64,000 bases of DNA from Actinospica sp035552695 (GCF_035552695.1 NZ_DASZKT010000007.1:1-64000); one strand, 5' to 3'. Shown: positions 37,700-47,070, numbered from the stretch's first letter. The notes: a model not told the origin generated them from the sequence alone. Translations and numbers: made by a program.

Positions 37700-39448
37700 G
37701 TCCGCGTCACCCTGCTGCCGGGGGTGGCTCGGGGTCTGCGCGCGCGGGCCGAAGAGGGCCGCCGCGAGGGCGGTCAGCTCGGGGTCGTCCATGCTCGGCT
37801 TCGAGGCGGCGGAGAGCGTCGGCGGGGCCACCGGACGCAGGCCAGGGACCGGAGAGTCCTCGGGGACGTCCTCGATCTCCGGCTCGTGGATCTCGGACCC
37901 CGCGCTGCCCGGCTGCTGCGATCGCGCTTGCTGCGGTGGCTGCGCCTGCTGCTGCTTAGCCGCCGCCGAGGTGACCGGCAGGGCCACCGGCTGCTGCGGC
38001 TGCGGCACCGCGACGACGGCGCGCGTCGGCGGCAGGGCGCGGGCGACGGACGGGATCAGCGGTTCCAGCACCGGCATCACCGGGGGCAGCGCGGCGGGCG
38101 CGATCGGCGGGGCGTCCAAGCCCTCGCGCGGCGAACTCTCGGTCATCGCGCGGTCGGTGTACACCAGCGGCTTCTCGACCTCGGTGATGATGTGCTTGAC
38201 CACCTGCACGTCGCCGTTCACGTCCCAGACCGCGATGCCGGGCGACAGCGTCGGGATGATCTCCACGGCCCAGCGCGGCAGGCCGAGCACCCGGCCCGTC
38301 GCCCGCGCCTCGTCGGACTTCTGCATGTAGATCGTCCGGGTGGAGGCCATCTTGAGGATCGCCGCCGCCTCCTTGGCCGCCGCGCCGTCTATCACGTCGG
38401 ACAGGTGGTGCACCACGGCGACGAAGGACAGGCCGAGCCGTCGGCCGAACTTGAGCAGCCGCTGGAACAGCTGCGCCACCGAGGGCGAGTTGATGATGTG
38501 CCAGGCCTCTTCGACCAGCAGGATGCGCTTGCGCCGGTCCGGCCGCAGCCAGGTGTGCTCGAGCCAGACCCCGACGATGGCCATCAGGATCGGCATCGCG
38601 ATCGAGTTGCGGTCGATCGTGGACAGGTCGAAGACGATCAGCGGCGAGTCGAGGTCGATGCCGTCGGTGGTCGGGCCGTCGAACATGCCCTTCAGGTCGC
38701 CGTCCACGAGCCGGTCGAGCACGAGGGCGACGTCGAGGCCCCACTCGCGCACGTCCTCGAGCCCGATGTTCATCTCCTCCGCGGCCTCCGGGCGCGGTTC
38801 GCGCAGGGCCTCCACGACGTCGTGCAGGATCGCCTGCTCGCCGGTCAGCTGCGCGTCGGCGTGCACGGTGGTGTGCGCGGCCTTGAGCGCGTAGCCGGAA
38901 CGCTCGTCCAGCGAGCGGCCGAGCGCGACCTCGACGATGGTGCGCAGCAGCGCCAGCTGGCCGGTGCTGGTGATCGCCGGATCCAGCGGGTTGAGCCGGA
39001 TGCCCTGGCCGCCGCGCGCGTGCGGGTCGAGCCGGATCGGCTTGACCCCCAAGGCCTCCGCGATCAGGTTCCACTCGCCGACGCCGTCCTCGCCCTGCGC
39101 GTCGAGCACCACGACCTGCCGGTCGCGGAAGCGCAGCTGCCGCAGCACGTAGGTCTTCTCCAGCGCCGACTTGCCGTTGCCGGACTCGCCGAGCACCAGC
39201 CAGTGCGGGGCGGGCAGCTGCTGGCCGTAGAGCTGGAAGGGGTCGTAGACGTAGCCCTTGCCGCTGTAGACCTCGCGGCCGATGATCACGCCGGAGTCGC
39301 CGAGGCCGGGCGCGGCGGTCGGCAGGTAGATCGCCTCGGCCTGGTTGCTTGACGTGCGCACCGGGATCCGCGTCGTCTCCCGCCGGCCGAACAGGGCCGT
39401 CGCGAAACCCTCGGTGATCAGGTCGCCGATGCCGCCCCTGGTGGCCAT
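37688..39448 (-). CDS. VirB4/TraC-type T4SS ATPase
   Basis: A 586-aa P-loop ATPase. Walker A GESGNGKSALEKTYVLRQLR is near 88, strand VVVLDAQGEDG follows it, and Walker B RILLVEEAWHIINSPSVAQL is near 300. The latter matches the VirB4/TraG-like LxxDExxxL region of conjugation ATPases. After about 430 the chain is a disordered Pro/Gln/Ala-rich tail (QPQQPVALPVTSAAAKQQQA). There is no N-terminal VirB4 domain; that part may be supplied by the SCO6880-family protein encoded just upstream (10-nt gap). AAGGAG 6 nt before the ATG. It powers a secretion or DNA-transfer-like machine. Confidence 0.82.
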   Translation of the reverse strand: MATRGGIGDLITEGFATALFGRRETTRIPVRTSSNQAEAIYLPTAAPGLGDSGVIIGREVYSGKGYVYDPFQLYGQQLPAPHWLVLGESGNGKSALEKTYVLRQLRFRDRQVVVLDAQGEDGVGEWNLIAEALGVKPIRLDPHARGGQGIRLNPLDPAITSTGQLALLRTIVEVALGRSLDERSGYALKAAHTTVHADAQLTGEQAILHDVVEALREPRPEAAEEMNIGLEDVREWGLDVALVLDRLVDGDLKGMFDGPTTDGIDLDSPLIVFDLSTIDRNSIAMPILMAIVGVWLEHTWLRPDRRKRILLVEEAWHIINSPSVAQLFQRLLKFGRRLGLSFVAVVHHLSDVIDGAAAKEAAAILKMASTRTIYMQKSDEARATGRVLGLPRWAVEIIPTLSPGIAVWDVNGDVQVVKHIITEVEKPLVYTDRAMTESSPREGLDAPPIAPAALPPVMPVLEPLIPSVARALPPTRAVVAVPQPQQPVALPVTSAAAKQQQAQPPQQARSQQPGSAGSEIHEPEIEDVPEDSPVPGLRPVAPPTLSAASKPSMDDPELTALAAALFGPRAQTPSHPRQQGDADSAR

Positions 39449-39458
39449 GCGTTGCTCC

Positions 39459-40985
39459 TTACCGCCGCACGCCGGTGGCGAACGGCAGGGTGTTGACGAA
39501 GGCGCGGTGGTGCTCGCGGTCGCACCAGTCCAGCTTGAGGAAGCTCTTGCCCGCCGAGGCGCGGATGGTCCGCTTGTCCCGGGCCAGCGCCTCCGGCGAG
39601 CGGGAGGAGACCGTGATGTACCCGGCCAGGTTCACCCCCGACGCGCCCGCCGCCAGGTCCTCGCCGCGCAGGTCGACGCGGCTGGAGTGGGCGCGCTCGC
39701 GCGGGTCGTCGACGCGGCCGAGCTTGGCCTGCCGGGAGGCCTCGGCGTCCACGTTGACCCGCTCGGTCAGCATCCGCTCGATCGCCACCTCGGTCGGCTC
39801 CAGGTCCATCGCCACGGCCACCGTGCGGATCACATCCGGGGTGTGCACCAGCAGCGGAGCCAGGAAGTTGACCGCCACCGGCGTCAGCGGCCACTCGCGG
39901 ATCCAGGCGGTCGCGTGGCACCACGGGTCCGCGGTGAGCGACTCCCGGGTCTTGGCGCGCAGGAACATCGGCGCGGCGGCGTCGAACTCGGCCGGCCACG
40001 CGTCGCGTTCGTCCATGCCGTCGGTGTGGTCGATGGGGTGTTCGGGGTCGTACATGGAGTGCACGAGCGAGGCGAGCGCTGGCACGTCCAGCGGCCTGCG
40101 GACCTTTATGTCGGCGTCGGCGAGCCGGGCGCAGATGTCGGTCAGCTCGCGCACCATGATGACGCAGATGCCGTGGTCCAGGTCGATGCCGCCGGACATC
40201 ACGCGCGCCTCGGTGGCCAGCTCGCGCGTGTAGGCCATGCAGGCGCTCACGTAGGTGCGGTGCTGCTCGCTGGAGGTGGAGACCATCGACAGCAGTTGCG
40301 CGTACGAGTCGCGGATCCAGGCCGGGGAGTTCGGATCGCCGCGCCGCGCCACGTCCTTGGCGTGCGCGTCCGGGTCCGCGGGCAGCGTGCGGGCGAGCAT
40401 CTGAAGCCGGGTCACGAACCCGTCGCCGTTGGCCACATGCCGCAGCAGCGTGCCGTATCGGTCGACGAGCGCCTCTTGGTCCTCGGCGTCCCGCGAGCCG
40501 ACACCGGGGCCCTCGATCTCGATGGTGCACGTGATGGTGCCGCGGTCCAGGTGCATCAGGACCGCGAGTTCGTCCGGCCCGAAGCGCGCGGTGATCCAGC
40601 GCACCTGGCCGATGCCCGGAGGCGTCTGCACCGCGAGTTCCTTGCCGCCGAGCGTGGTGCCCGCGATGTCGGCGTTGGAGGCGTAGAACGCGGCGCGGCT
40701 GCGCAGCAACCGCCGGTAGGTGCGTTCGATCTCGAACCACTTGTAGTAGGTGCGCTTGCGGTACGGCGCGAACACGATCGCGCCGGCGAGCACGGGACAG
40801 CCGACGATGGTGAGGATCTTCAGCGGCAGCGTGGGCACGGCGAAGCCGCAGACCATCGCGAGCAGGCAGCCGACGGCGAGCACGGCGAGTTCGCCGCTGT
40901 CCCGGTTGCGCCCGACGATCGCGTTCGGCTTGGCCTTGCCGATCAGGAAGGCCCGGCGACGCTCATAGCCCTCGGTACCGCTCAT
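39459..40985 (-). CDS. SCO6880-family T4SS membrane protein (VirB3/VirB4-N-like)
   Basis: A 508-aa protein with two hydrophobic helices near the N-terminus (about 32-75) in a PrgI/VirB3-like layout, then a soluble domain with repeated V-x-x-W and D-R-G-T strands. It contains the conserved segment VSACMAYTRELATEARVMSG and ends FLKLDWCDREHHRAFVNTLP, characteristic of the actinobacterial SCO6880 family found in conjugative-type loci. Together with the downstream ATPase it probably corresponds to a split VirB3-VirB4. Confidence 0.75.
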   Translation of the reverse strand: MSGTEGYERRRAFLIGKAKPNAIVGRNRDSGELAVLAVGCLLAMVCGFAVPTLPLKILTIVGCPVLAGAIVFAPYRKRTYYKWFEIERTYRRLLRSRAAFYASNADIAGTTLGGKELAVQTPPGIGQVRWITARFGPDELAVLMHLDRGTITCTIEIEGPGVGSRDAEDQEALVDRYGTLLRHVANGDGFVTRLQMLARTLPADPDAHAKDVARRGDPNSPAWIRDSYAQLLSMVSTSSEQHRTYVSACMAYTRELATEARVMSGGIDLDHGICVIMVRELTDICARLADADIKVRRPLDVPALASLVHSMYDPEHPIDHTDGMDERDAWPAEFDAAAPMFLRAKTRESLTADPWCHATAWIREWPLTPVAVNFLAPLLVHTPDVIRTVAVAMDLEPTEVAIERMLTERVNVDAEASRQAKLGRVDDPRERAHSSRVDLRGEDLAAGASGVNLAGYITVSSRSPEALARDKRTIRASAGKSFLKLDWCDREHHRAFVNTLPFATGVRR

Positions 40986-41049
40986 CGCGTGACCCCCTCG
41001 CCGATCACGGAGCGGCGGCGACGCTCGTAGCCGCAGCGTTCAATCCGGC

Positions 41050-42348
41050 TCACGCGTTCGCCCCTTCGGTTCCGGCGCCCGGGACCGACGCGCCACGGCC
41101 GTCCGACGCGCCGCGTCCCGCGTTGGCCGAGGGCATCGTCGGACCCTGCGGCGGCATCCCCGCGCCGGGACCGCCCGCGCCCGGGCCGATCGTGCCGACC
41201 TGCGGATCGGGACGCTGCAGGGCCAGTCGCGCGGAGGCCTTGAGCCCCTGCGCCGCCAGCCCGGCCCCGGCGCCGAGCGCCGCCATGGCGGGCGCCGCGA
41301 CCGGGTTGCCTGCACGCTCGCCGTGCGCCGCGATGCCCTGCTGCATGCGCGTCGCCGGGCCGTCCATCGCGCCCTGCTGCACCTGCGCCGGGGCGTCGCC
41401 GGAGCGCGACTGGGCGATGCGCAGCATGTCGTCGCCGAAGTTCGGCACGAAGCGGTAGATCAGCCCCGAGGCGAAGATCGACAGCACCATGATGGCCAGC
41501 CCGGAGAGCACCGAGGCGAACGCGGAGCTCGGCGTGGTCCCGGAGGAGATCGCCGTGGCGAGTCCGAGCACGATGACGATCACCGGTTTCACCATGTCCA
41601 CCGCGATCATCAGGCCCGCCCAGCGGCGTACGTGCGGCCACAGGTCCTTGTCCACGAGCCCCGCGTACACCGCGCCGGCGAGCGCCGCGCCGACGTACAG
41701 CATCGCGGCCCGGATCAGCAGCTCGAGCCAGAGCACCGCAGCCGCGATCATCGCGACCAGCGAGATGAAGATGAGCAGGATCGGCCCGCCGCCGATGGTC
41801 GAGTTGGAGCCGTTGGTCGGGCTGAGGGTGTTGGCGAAGGAGCTGAGGAAGTTGTTCGTGCCCGAATTCGTCGTCGAGCCGATCGCGTCGGTCACCGAGT
41901 CGGTCAGCGTGACCATGCCGTAGAGGATCACCGGCGTGAACGCGGAGGCGCCGACCGCCAGCCACAGGAAGCCCGTCGCCTCGGTCACGGCCGTGACGAC
42001 CGCGTCCCCGCGCACGGCCCGCTTGATCACCGCGAGCATCCACAACACGACGGTGAGAATGCTCGATGCGGCGAAGACGATCGCGTACTGCTTCAAGAAG
42101 CCCGAGTTGGTGAAGTCCACACCGCTGTTGCCGCCGACCGCGCCGGACACCTGGTCGATGACCCAGGCCGCCGCCTGCGCGCAGGATTTCGCGATGGAAC
42201 CCAGTGGATCGGTCAGCATCGAGCTCGCCGAGGTGCTGCCCGATGTGGTGCCGTTGACGAGTTTGCCCGTGTTCTCACACGCCTGCTTCACACTGCCGAA
42301 GAGCGCGGCGCACGGATCCGCGGCGGCGAAGAATCCACTACCGGCCAT
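41050..42348 (-). CDS. VirB6/TrbL-like polytopic membrane protein
   Basis: A 432-aa membrane protein with an extracytoplasmic N-terminus (four Cys in the first 60 residues), about six helices between 88 and 300, and a conserved central region VLWLELLIRAAMLYVGAALA seen in VirB6/TrbL-type channel proteins. The C-terminal 120 residues are Ala/Gly/Pro-rich and disordered. It overlaps the VirB8-like gene by 11 nt. Presumed inner-membrane channel of the T4SS-like machine. Confidence 0.75.
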   Translation of the reverse strand: MAGSGFFAAADPCAALFGSVKQACENTGKLVNGTTSGSTSASSMLTDPLGSIAKSCAQAAAWVIDQVSGAVGGNSGVDFTNSGFLKQYAIVFAASSILTVVLWMLAVIKRAVRGDAVVTAVTEATGFLWLAVGASAFTPVILYGMVTLTDSVTDAIGSTTNSGTNNFLSSFANTLSPTNGSNSTIGGGPILLIFISLVAMIAAAVLWLELLIRAAMLYVGAALAGAVYAGLVDKDLWPHVRRWAGLMIAVDMVKPVIVIVLGLATAISSGTTPSSAFASVLSGLAIMVLSIFASGLIYRFVPNFGDDMLRIAQSRSGDAPAQVQQGAMDGPATRMQQGIAAHGERAGNPVAAPAMAALGAGAGLAAQGLKASARLALQRPDPQVGTIGPGAGGPGAGMPPQGPTMPSANAGRGASDGRGASVPGAGTEGANA

Positions 42349-43246
42349 AGCGCAGACCCCCGAACTTCGAGACGGCTGCTTGCAGCGTCGACCCGGCGGC
42401 CGGTGTCTGCAAGCCTCCCAGGGGTGCCGGACCGTCGGCGGACTGGAAGGAGAACCACTTCCAGTCCCCGTGGGTCCAGTTCAGCGTCACGGTGACGGTC
42501 GCCCAGTCCTCGGAGACGGCGTGCTGCGTGTTGGTTCCGGCGAGCCCCGCGAGGGTCACCACCCACACCGAGACGGTGGCGGTGTCCCCGGAGTCGCTCA
42601 CCAGCGAGACGCCGACCGGAGCGGCCCGCTCCACGTACGTCTGGCCCGCGGGGGCCGCGCCGGAGCTCGACAGGCCGTAGGTGTTGTCGATCTGCGCGTA
42701 GGCCGCGTCGAACTGGCCCTCGAGCGAGGACGCTATGGCCGGGTCGGCGATCGCGTTCACCAGGCGGGAGCGGACCGAGGAACGGACCATGTCGGCCGAG
42801 TTGAACGCGACCACGTAGTTCGCCGCGGCGGCCTGTGCGCCGGAACTGGTGTGCGGGTAGCCGACCGGGACGCCGTCCGCGGTGTCCGAGGCCTGACCCG
42901 CGTCGTACGCGGTGGTGAGCGAGGTGGCCGAACTGCTGGGGGTCGCGCTCGCCGTCGCCGGGGCGGTGGTGGCCGTGGCCGCTGCCGCGCTCGGCGAACC
43001 GCCGCCCTTGCCGCCCTGGTTGACCAGAGCGATGACGGCGAACAGCGCGACGACCACGCCGCCGATGATCAGCGGCCCGCGCAGCGAGCGGCGGGGCACG
43101 TTCTCGGAGTACGGGTCGGCGGGCAGCTTGATCCGGGTGCGCACGCCGCCGGAGTCGCCGGCGGCCGGCGGCCGGCGGGTCGGCCCAGCTTCCACGGTGG
43201 AACCCCGATCGGTGCGGCGCGGCCGGCTCACTTCAGGCCGCCGCAC
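42338..43246 (-). CDS. VirB8/TcpC-like single-pass membrane protein
   Basis: About 302 aa: an Arg/Pro-rich cytoplasmic segment (1-56), one transmembrane helix (LIIGGVVVALFAVIALV), an Ala/Thr/Ser linker and an extracytoplasmic NTF2-like domain (AAANYVVAFNSADMVRSSVR to WKWFSFQSADGPAP). Size and fold match TcpC/VirB8 scaffold proteins of Gram-positive conjugation systems. The start is uncertain among GTG codons at 43246, 43231 and 43195. Overlaps the VirB6-like gene. Confidence 0.72.
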   Translation of the reverse strand: MRRPEVSRPRRTDRGSTVEAGPTRRPPAAGDSGGVRTRIKLPADPYSENVPRRSLRGPLIIGGVVVALFAVIALVNQGGKGGGSPSAAAATATTAPATASATPSSSATSLTTAYDAGQASDTADGVPVGYPHTSSGAQAAAANYVVAFNSADMVRSSVRSRLVNAIADPAIASSLEGQFDAAYAQIDNTYGLSSSGAAPAGQTYVERAAPVGVSLVSDSGDTATVSVWVVTLAGLAGTNTQHAVSEDWATVTVTLNWTHGDWKWFSFQSADGPAPLGGLQTPAAGSTLQAAVSKFGGLRYGR

Positions 43247-43370
43247 GGTCCAACGATGCGTTGTGTGTGCGAGTACCGAGGCCGGCTCCCGATGGATATG
43301 GAAACCGGTTTCGATATCGCCGACGGCGGTCTACCCGCCGCGCACCCCGGCGAATCAGCACCCACAATGA

Positions 43371-43691
43371 TCAGATCGCCATACCGTAGACAATGGTGAA
43401 GAGCGTACTGAGGCTGCCGATGATGAACACGCCGGTGAGCCCGGCGATGATCAGGCCCTTGCCCTGCTCCGCGCTGAACGAGTCGCGCAGCGCCGTGGCG
43501 CCGATGCGCTGCTTCGCGGCGCCCCAGATCGCGATGCCGAGGCAGAGCAGGATCGCCGCCGCCATGATGACCTCGATCAGCACCTTCGCCTGCTGACCCA
43601 CCGAGCCGAACGGACCCCAGTTGGGGGCGATCCCGTTGATGATGTTGCCGATGTTTCCGTTGCCTGCGGCAAGGACCGTCGCCAAGGCCAT
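43371..43691 (-). CDS. Small two-helix VirB2/pilin-like membrane protein
   Basis: A 106-aa protein with a Gly/Asn-rich N-terminus (AAGNGNIGNIINGIAPNWGP), two helices (about 37-60 and 82-104) and a short polar loop containing KQRIGATALRDSFSAEQGKG. The layout resembles VirB2/TrbC-type pilins and the membrane protein preceding VirB6 in Gram-positive T4SS loci. ATG at 43691 is chosen as the first with a sensible membrane topology. First gene of the leftward cluster. Confidence 0.65.
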   Translation of the reverse strand: MALATVLAAGNGNIGNIINGIAPNWGPFGSVGQQAKVLIEVIMAAAILLCLGIAIWGAAKQRIGATALRDSFSAEQGKGLIIAGLTGVFIIGSLSTLFTIVYGMAI

Positions 43692-43990
43692 CTGGCGGCC
43701 CCCAATCTGTGTCGCGCTGCTTGAAGCATCCTGGAAGCATTGTGGAGCATGCTGCTGAACACGCCGCATCCGGCCGTCGTCGCCGCGCGGAACGGGGATT
43801 CCGCAGTGCAGACGGCTGCTGACGCGGCGTCATCCTGCCCTTATCATAGGGCTCGCGGGCAGCCCGGCGCCGAGCCCGCGCCGACTAGTTTTCCCGTCGG
43901 AGACCGAGCCCAACCATGATTGGTCCTAAGGCACAGCGGGGAAACCATTTTCCACCCAGGTGAGGCTAGAGCGGCACGAAAGGGGGAACC
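43692..43990. other. Divergent control region of the T4SS-like cluster
   Basis: No ORF supported. It contains the rightward promoter at 43819-43847. The leftward promoter was not identified. A run TAGTTTTCCC near 43886 and TTTTCCACCC near 43949 are AT-rich patches without recognisable motifs. Confidence 0.5.
43819..43852 (+). promoter_or_regulatory. Promoter with dyad over the -10, T4SS hydrolase gene
   Basis: CTGACG (43819-43824), 17-bp spacer, TATCAT (43842-43847). The -10 is framed by GCCCT (43837-43841) and AGGGC (43848-43852), a perfect dyad that could be an operator. The predicted leader is about 135 nt. Confidence 0.45.
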
Positions 43991-45058
43991 TTGCTGCGCC
44001 CGGCTCCGCCCCCCGCACTTCGCCTGACCAACAAATGGATCTGGGTCGGGATCGGCGCGCTGCTCGTCCCCTTCCTGATCGTGGCCGGCGTCACGGTCGT
44101 GGCACTGGGAATCTCCTCCTCCGAGACGGTCCAGGTGCAGGAGTCGCTGCAGCCGGGCACCGTCCCGAGCGCCTACGCCGGCCTGATCCAGCAGGCCGCG
44201 ACGACCTGCCCCACGCTCAGCGCGCCGCTGCTGGCCGCGCAGTTCTACCAGGAGTCCGGCTTCAACCCGAACGCGGTCTCGAACACCGGCGCCGAGGGCA
44301 TCACCCAGTTCGAGCCGTACACCTGGACGACCTGGGCCTCGCCGAACGACGGCGACGGCAAGGAGAATCCGTTCAACCCGGCGGACGAGATCCCCGCCGC
44401 GGCCCGCTTCGACTGCGCGCTGGCGAGTCAGCTCTCGAAGGTGCCGGGCGACGCCGTGGGCAACATGCTCGCGGGCTACAACGCGGGCGCCGGCGCCGTG
44501 ATCCAGGCCGACGGCATCCCGCACATCTCGCAGACCGAGAACTACGTCAAGAACATCGAGGCGCTGGAGAAGGCCTTCGCGAAGCCGACCACGACGACCA
44601 TCGCCGCGAGCAGCGTCGCCGTGCAGGCCATCAAGTTCGCCTACGACCGCCTCGGCACGCCGTATCTCTACGGGGGCACCGGAACCGCCGCCGAGAACGG
44701 CCAGTTCGACTGCTCCGGCCTGACCCAGGCCGCGTACGCCAGCGCCGGCGTGACGCTCCCCCGAGTCGCCGCCGACCAGTGGTACTCGGGCGTGCACGTG
44801 CCGAGGGACCAGTTGCAGCCGGGCGACCTCGTCTTCTTCGCCACGAACGTCAACGATCCCAGCACGATCGAGCACGTCGGGATATACGTCGGCGGCGGCG
44901 CGATGATCGATGCCCCGCACACCGGGGCGTTCATCCGCTTCGACCCGATCGACGGGTTCAATCCGCAGTACATCGGGGCCGTCCGTCCCTACTCCACGGT
45001 CCCGTCCTGGCCCGTGGCGACCGGCCTCGCGACGCCCTCGGCGACGGCCTCTCCCTGA
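43991..45058 (+). CDS. Bifunctional lytic transglycosylase-NlpC/P60 hydrolase (VirB1-like)
   Basis: A 355-aa membrane-anchored cell-wall enzyme. One helix (about 17-40), then an SLT goose-lysozyme-like domain with catalytic Glu88 (FYQESGFNPNAVS), GITQFEP and AGYNAG motifs. An NlpC/P60 peptidase follows, with Cys241 (FDCSGL), His295 (IEHVGIYVG) and His310 (DAPHTGAFIR). This two-domain form is the VirB1-type hydrolase of Gram-positive conjugation systems (compare Tn916 Orf14/TcpG). TTG start with AAGGGGGA upstream. Divergent from the other T4SS-like genes and almost certainly part of the same machine. Confidence 0.88.
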   Translation: MLRPAPPPALRLTNKWIWVGIGALLVPFLIVAGVTVVALGISSSETVQVQESLQPGTVPSAYAGLIQQAATTCPTLSAPLLAAQFYQESGFNPNAVSNTGAEGITQFEPYTWTTWASPNDGDGKENPFNPADEIPAAARFDCALASQLSKVPGDAVGNMLAGYNAGAGAVIQADGIPHISQTENYVKNIEALEKAFAKPTTTTIAASSVAVQAIKFAYDRLGTPYLYGGTGTAAENGQFDCSGLTQAAYASAGVTLPRVAADQWYSGVHVPRDQLQPGDLVFFATNVNDPSTIEHVGIYVGGGAMIDAPHTGAFIRFDPIDGFNPQYIGAVRPYSTVPSWPVATGLATPSATASP

Positions 45059-45070
45059 TCCGACGCGGCG

Positions 45071-45967
45071 TCAGCGGGCCGCCGCGGCAAGGCCGTCGGA
45101 CACGGGGGTGCGGGCGCGCCAGCCGGTGGCGTTGTGGAAGGCGTCGGACGAGATGCGCTGCGAGCGGATGAGCGGATCGACGCGCTTGGCGATCAGACGC
45201 AGGGTCAGCGGGGAGAGAAACCTCGCGGGACCGCCGACGCCCGCGGCGGAGCCGAGTTCGGCGGCCCACTGGGCGCGGGTGAGGGGCACGCCGGAGACGT
45301 TGTAGACGCCGGAGGGCGCGGCGAGGGAGGCGACGACCGCGGCCGCCGCGTCCTGCACCGTGATCGGGGACATGTAGCTGTCGGGATCACCCATGACGGC
45401 CGGCTTGCCCTTGCGCACCCGATCCACCTGCCAGCGGGTCGCGGGCTCGTCGCCGTAGAGCAGGCCGAAGCGCAGCACCACCGCGAAGCGGTAGGCGTCG
45501 GCGAAGTCCATGGCGTGCTTGGTGGCGGTGACCGAGGATTGCGTCAGGGCGTTCGAGCGTACGGCGTGACGTTCGGTGATCCACTCTGCGCCACCGTTCT
45601 CGTACACGAACGAGATCGCCTCCTGCACGAGGCGCAGTACGCCCTCGGCCGCGGCGGCGTCCGCGAGGTTCTTGCTCGCCTCGGTGCGGATTCGGTCGTT
45701 CTCCCGCCAGTTCTTCGCGCGCAGTCCGGCCGTGCCCGAGGGAATGCGGGTGGCCAGATTGACGACGACATCGTGGCCGGCGACGGCGTGGCGCAGCGCG
45801 ACGGGGTCGAACAGGTCGGCCTCCACCGGGGTCGCCCCGAGGGCGGCGAGGGTGTCCCGCTTCGCCTGGCTCCGTGCGACACCGGTGACCTTGTGGCCCC
45901 CGGCGACCAGATTCCGCACGGCCGAGGTGCCCAGCACCCCGGTGGCTCCCGCGACGAATACCCGCAT
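45071..45967 (-). CDS. NAD-dependent epimerase/dehydratase
   Basis: A 298-aa extended SDR-like protein. The Rossmann start is MRVFVAGATGVLGTSAVRNL (GATGxxG) and NLATRIP follows the fourth strand. The usual YxxxK is replaced by SSVTATKHAMD, so catalytic competence is uncertain; it may be an atypical SDR (NmrA/TMR-like). ATG at 45967 is preceded by GAGGAGAGGACAGG. A small hairpin GGGCCC-ttcga-GGGCCC lies in its leader. Convergent with the hydrolase gene, 12 nt apart. Confidence 0.8.
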   Translation of the reverse strand: MRVFVAGATGVLGTSAVRNLVAGGHKVTGVARSQAKRDTLAALGATPVEADLFDPVALRHAVAGHDVVVNLATRIPSGTAGLRAKNWRENDRIRTEASKNLADAAAAEGVLRLVQEAISFVYENGGAEWITERHAVRSNALTQSSVTATKHAMDFADAYRFAVVLRFGLLYGDEPATRWQVDRVRKGKPAVMGDPDSYMSPITVQDAAAAVVASLAAPSGVYNVSGVPLTRAQWAAELGSAAGVGGPARFLSPLTLRLIAKRVDPLIRSQRISSDAFHNATGWRARTPVSDGLAAAAR

Positions 45968-46206
45968 CCTGTCCTCTCCTCGAACGAACTCAGGGCCCTT
46001 CGAGGGCCCGCTCAAGTCCACTACCCGCGTAACCCGCACCCATTCGGCTCGTTGTGGAGTCCGGGCGCGGCCACCGGGGACAGTCTGCCGTACTTCGCGC
46101 CCCTCTTGCTCCCGGTTTCACCGGAAATCTGACATCCATACAAGTTCACAGCCACTTTTCTCGAAACGGACGGCGGCGCACGGCGTCGCACTGGAGGTGT
46201 GTCACG

Positions 46207-47031
46207 GTGGAGACGGCGACCGGAAAGCGCATGCGGTTCCTGGAACGCGCCGGGCTCGCGGCGGCGGGACTCGGCTGCGCGCTGGCGGCGTCATCCTGCG
46301 CGGCCGCCCCGACCGGGGTGTCCGTGGCGGCCGACCCGGTGGCCGCGGTGCGCTCGGCCGGGACCGCCTCGCTGAAGATCGGCAGCGCCGAGGTGGCGAC
46401 CTCGGTGTCGATGACCGCGCAGGGCAGGACCGACGAGTTCTCCGGCACCGGCGCCTTCGACTTCGCCAGGCAACTCGGCTCGATCACCCTCACCGTGCCG
46501 CCGGACGTGAGCACGCACAGCACGCTGGACGAGGTGGTCACCCCGACCGTGCTCTACATGCGGCCGACCGGCAGCACCGGCAAGTGGGTGCAGGTGGACT
46601 CGCAGCGGCTTGCCGACGGCGACCTGATCAGCGCCGGGTACACCAGTCCGATCCTGGCCTTCGCGATGCTCACCGGCGCGGGCGCGTCCGGCGGCGCGGT
46701 CAAGTACGTCGGCCAGGACAAGGTGTACGACATCCCGGTCGCGCACTACGCCGGCACGCTCAACCTGCTCGCCGCCGCGAAGGCCGCACCGGCCCCGGAG
46801 AACGCCGCGCTCGCCGCCGCCGGGGGCTCCTTCACCAAGCAGGCGGTCCCCTTCGACGTCTACCTCGACGCCGACGGCCGGGTGCGGCGCTTCGTGGCGC
46901 ACTTCGAGTTCCCGGCGCCGGCCCCGGCGAAGGGCTCGGTGACGATCGTCTCCAGCACCGACCTGTACGACCTGGGCAAGAAGGTGACCGTGGCCGCACC
47001 GGCCGCCGCCGACGTGCTCGCGGCGAACTGA
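46207..47031 (+). CDS. LppX/LprG-like lipoprotein
   Basis: A 274-aa lipoprotein. Basic N-region, hydrophobic core and lipobox AASSC. The mature part is one domain of alternating strands (GTASLKIGSAEVATSVSMTA, LYMRPTGSTGKWVQVDSQRL, FDVYLDADGRVRRFVAHFEF), the half-barrel fold of LppX/LprAFG or LolA-like lipid carriers. A role in trafficking envelope lipids or lipoproteins is likely. GTG at 46207 with GGAGG 9 nt upstream. Confidence 0.78.
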   Translation: METATGKRMRFLERAGLAAAGLGCALAASSCAAAPTGVSVAADPVAAVRSAGTASLKIGSAEVATSVSMTAQGRTDEFSGTGAFDFARQLGSITLTVPPDVSTHSTLDEVVTPTVLYMRPTGSTGKWVQVDSQRLADGDLISAGYTSPILAFAMLTGAGASGGAVKYVGQDKVYDIPVAHYAGTLNLLAAAKAAPAPENAALAAAGGSFTKQAVPFDVYLDADGRVRRFVAHFEFPAPAPAKGSVTIVSSTDLYDLGKKVTVAAPAAADVLAAN

Positions 47032-47042
47032 CCGGTCGGGTG

Positions 47043-47070
47043 GGCACCGCGCGGCGAACCGGGCGGTGCC
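47043..47070 (+). terminator. Terminator of the lipoprotein gene
   Basis: 8-bp stem GGCACCGC/GCGGTGCC (47043-47050 with 47063-47070), 12-nt loop, 11 nt after the stop, followed by GAAAAGG. Confidence 0.5.

Noticed and set aside
37688..45058. Integrated conjugative element
   Set aside because: No relaxase, integrase, replication gene, tRNA or direct-repeat boundary; flanking genes are housekeeping.
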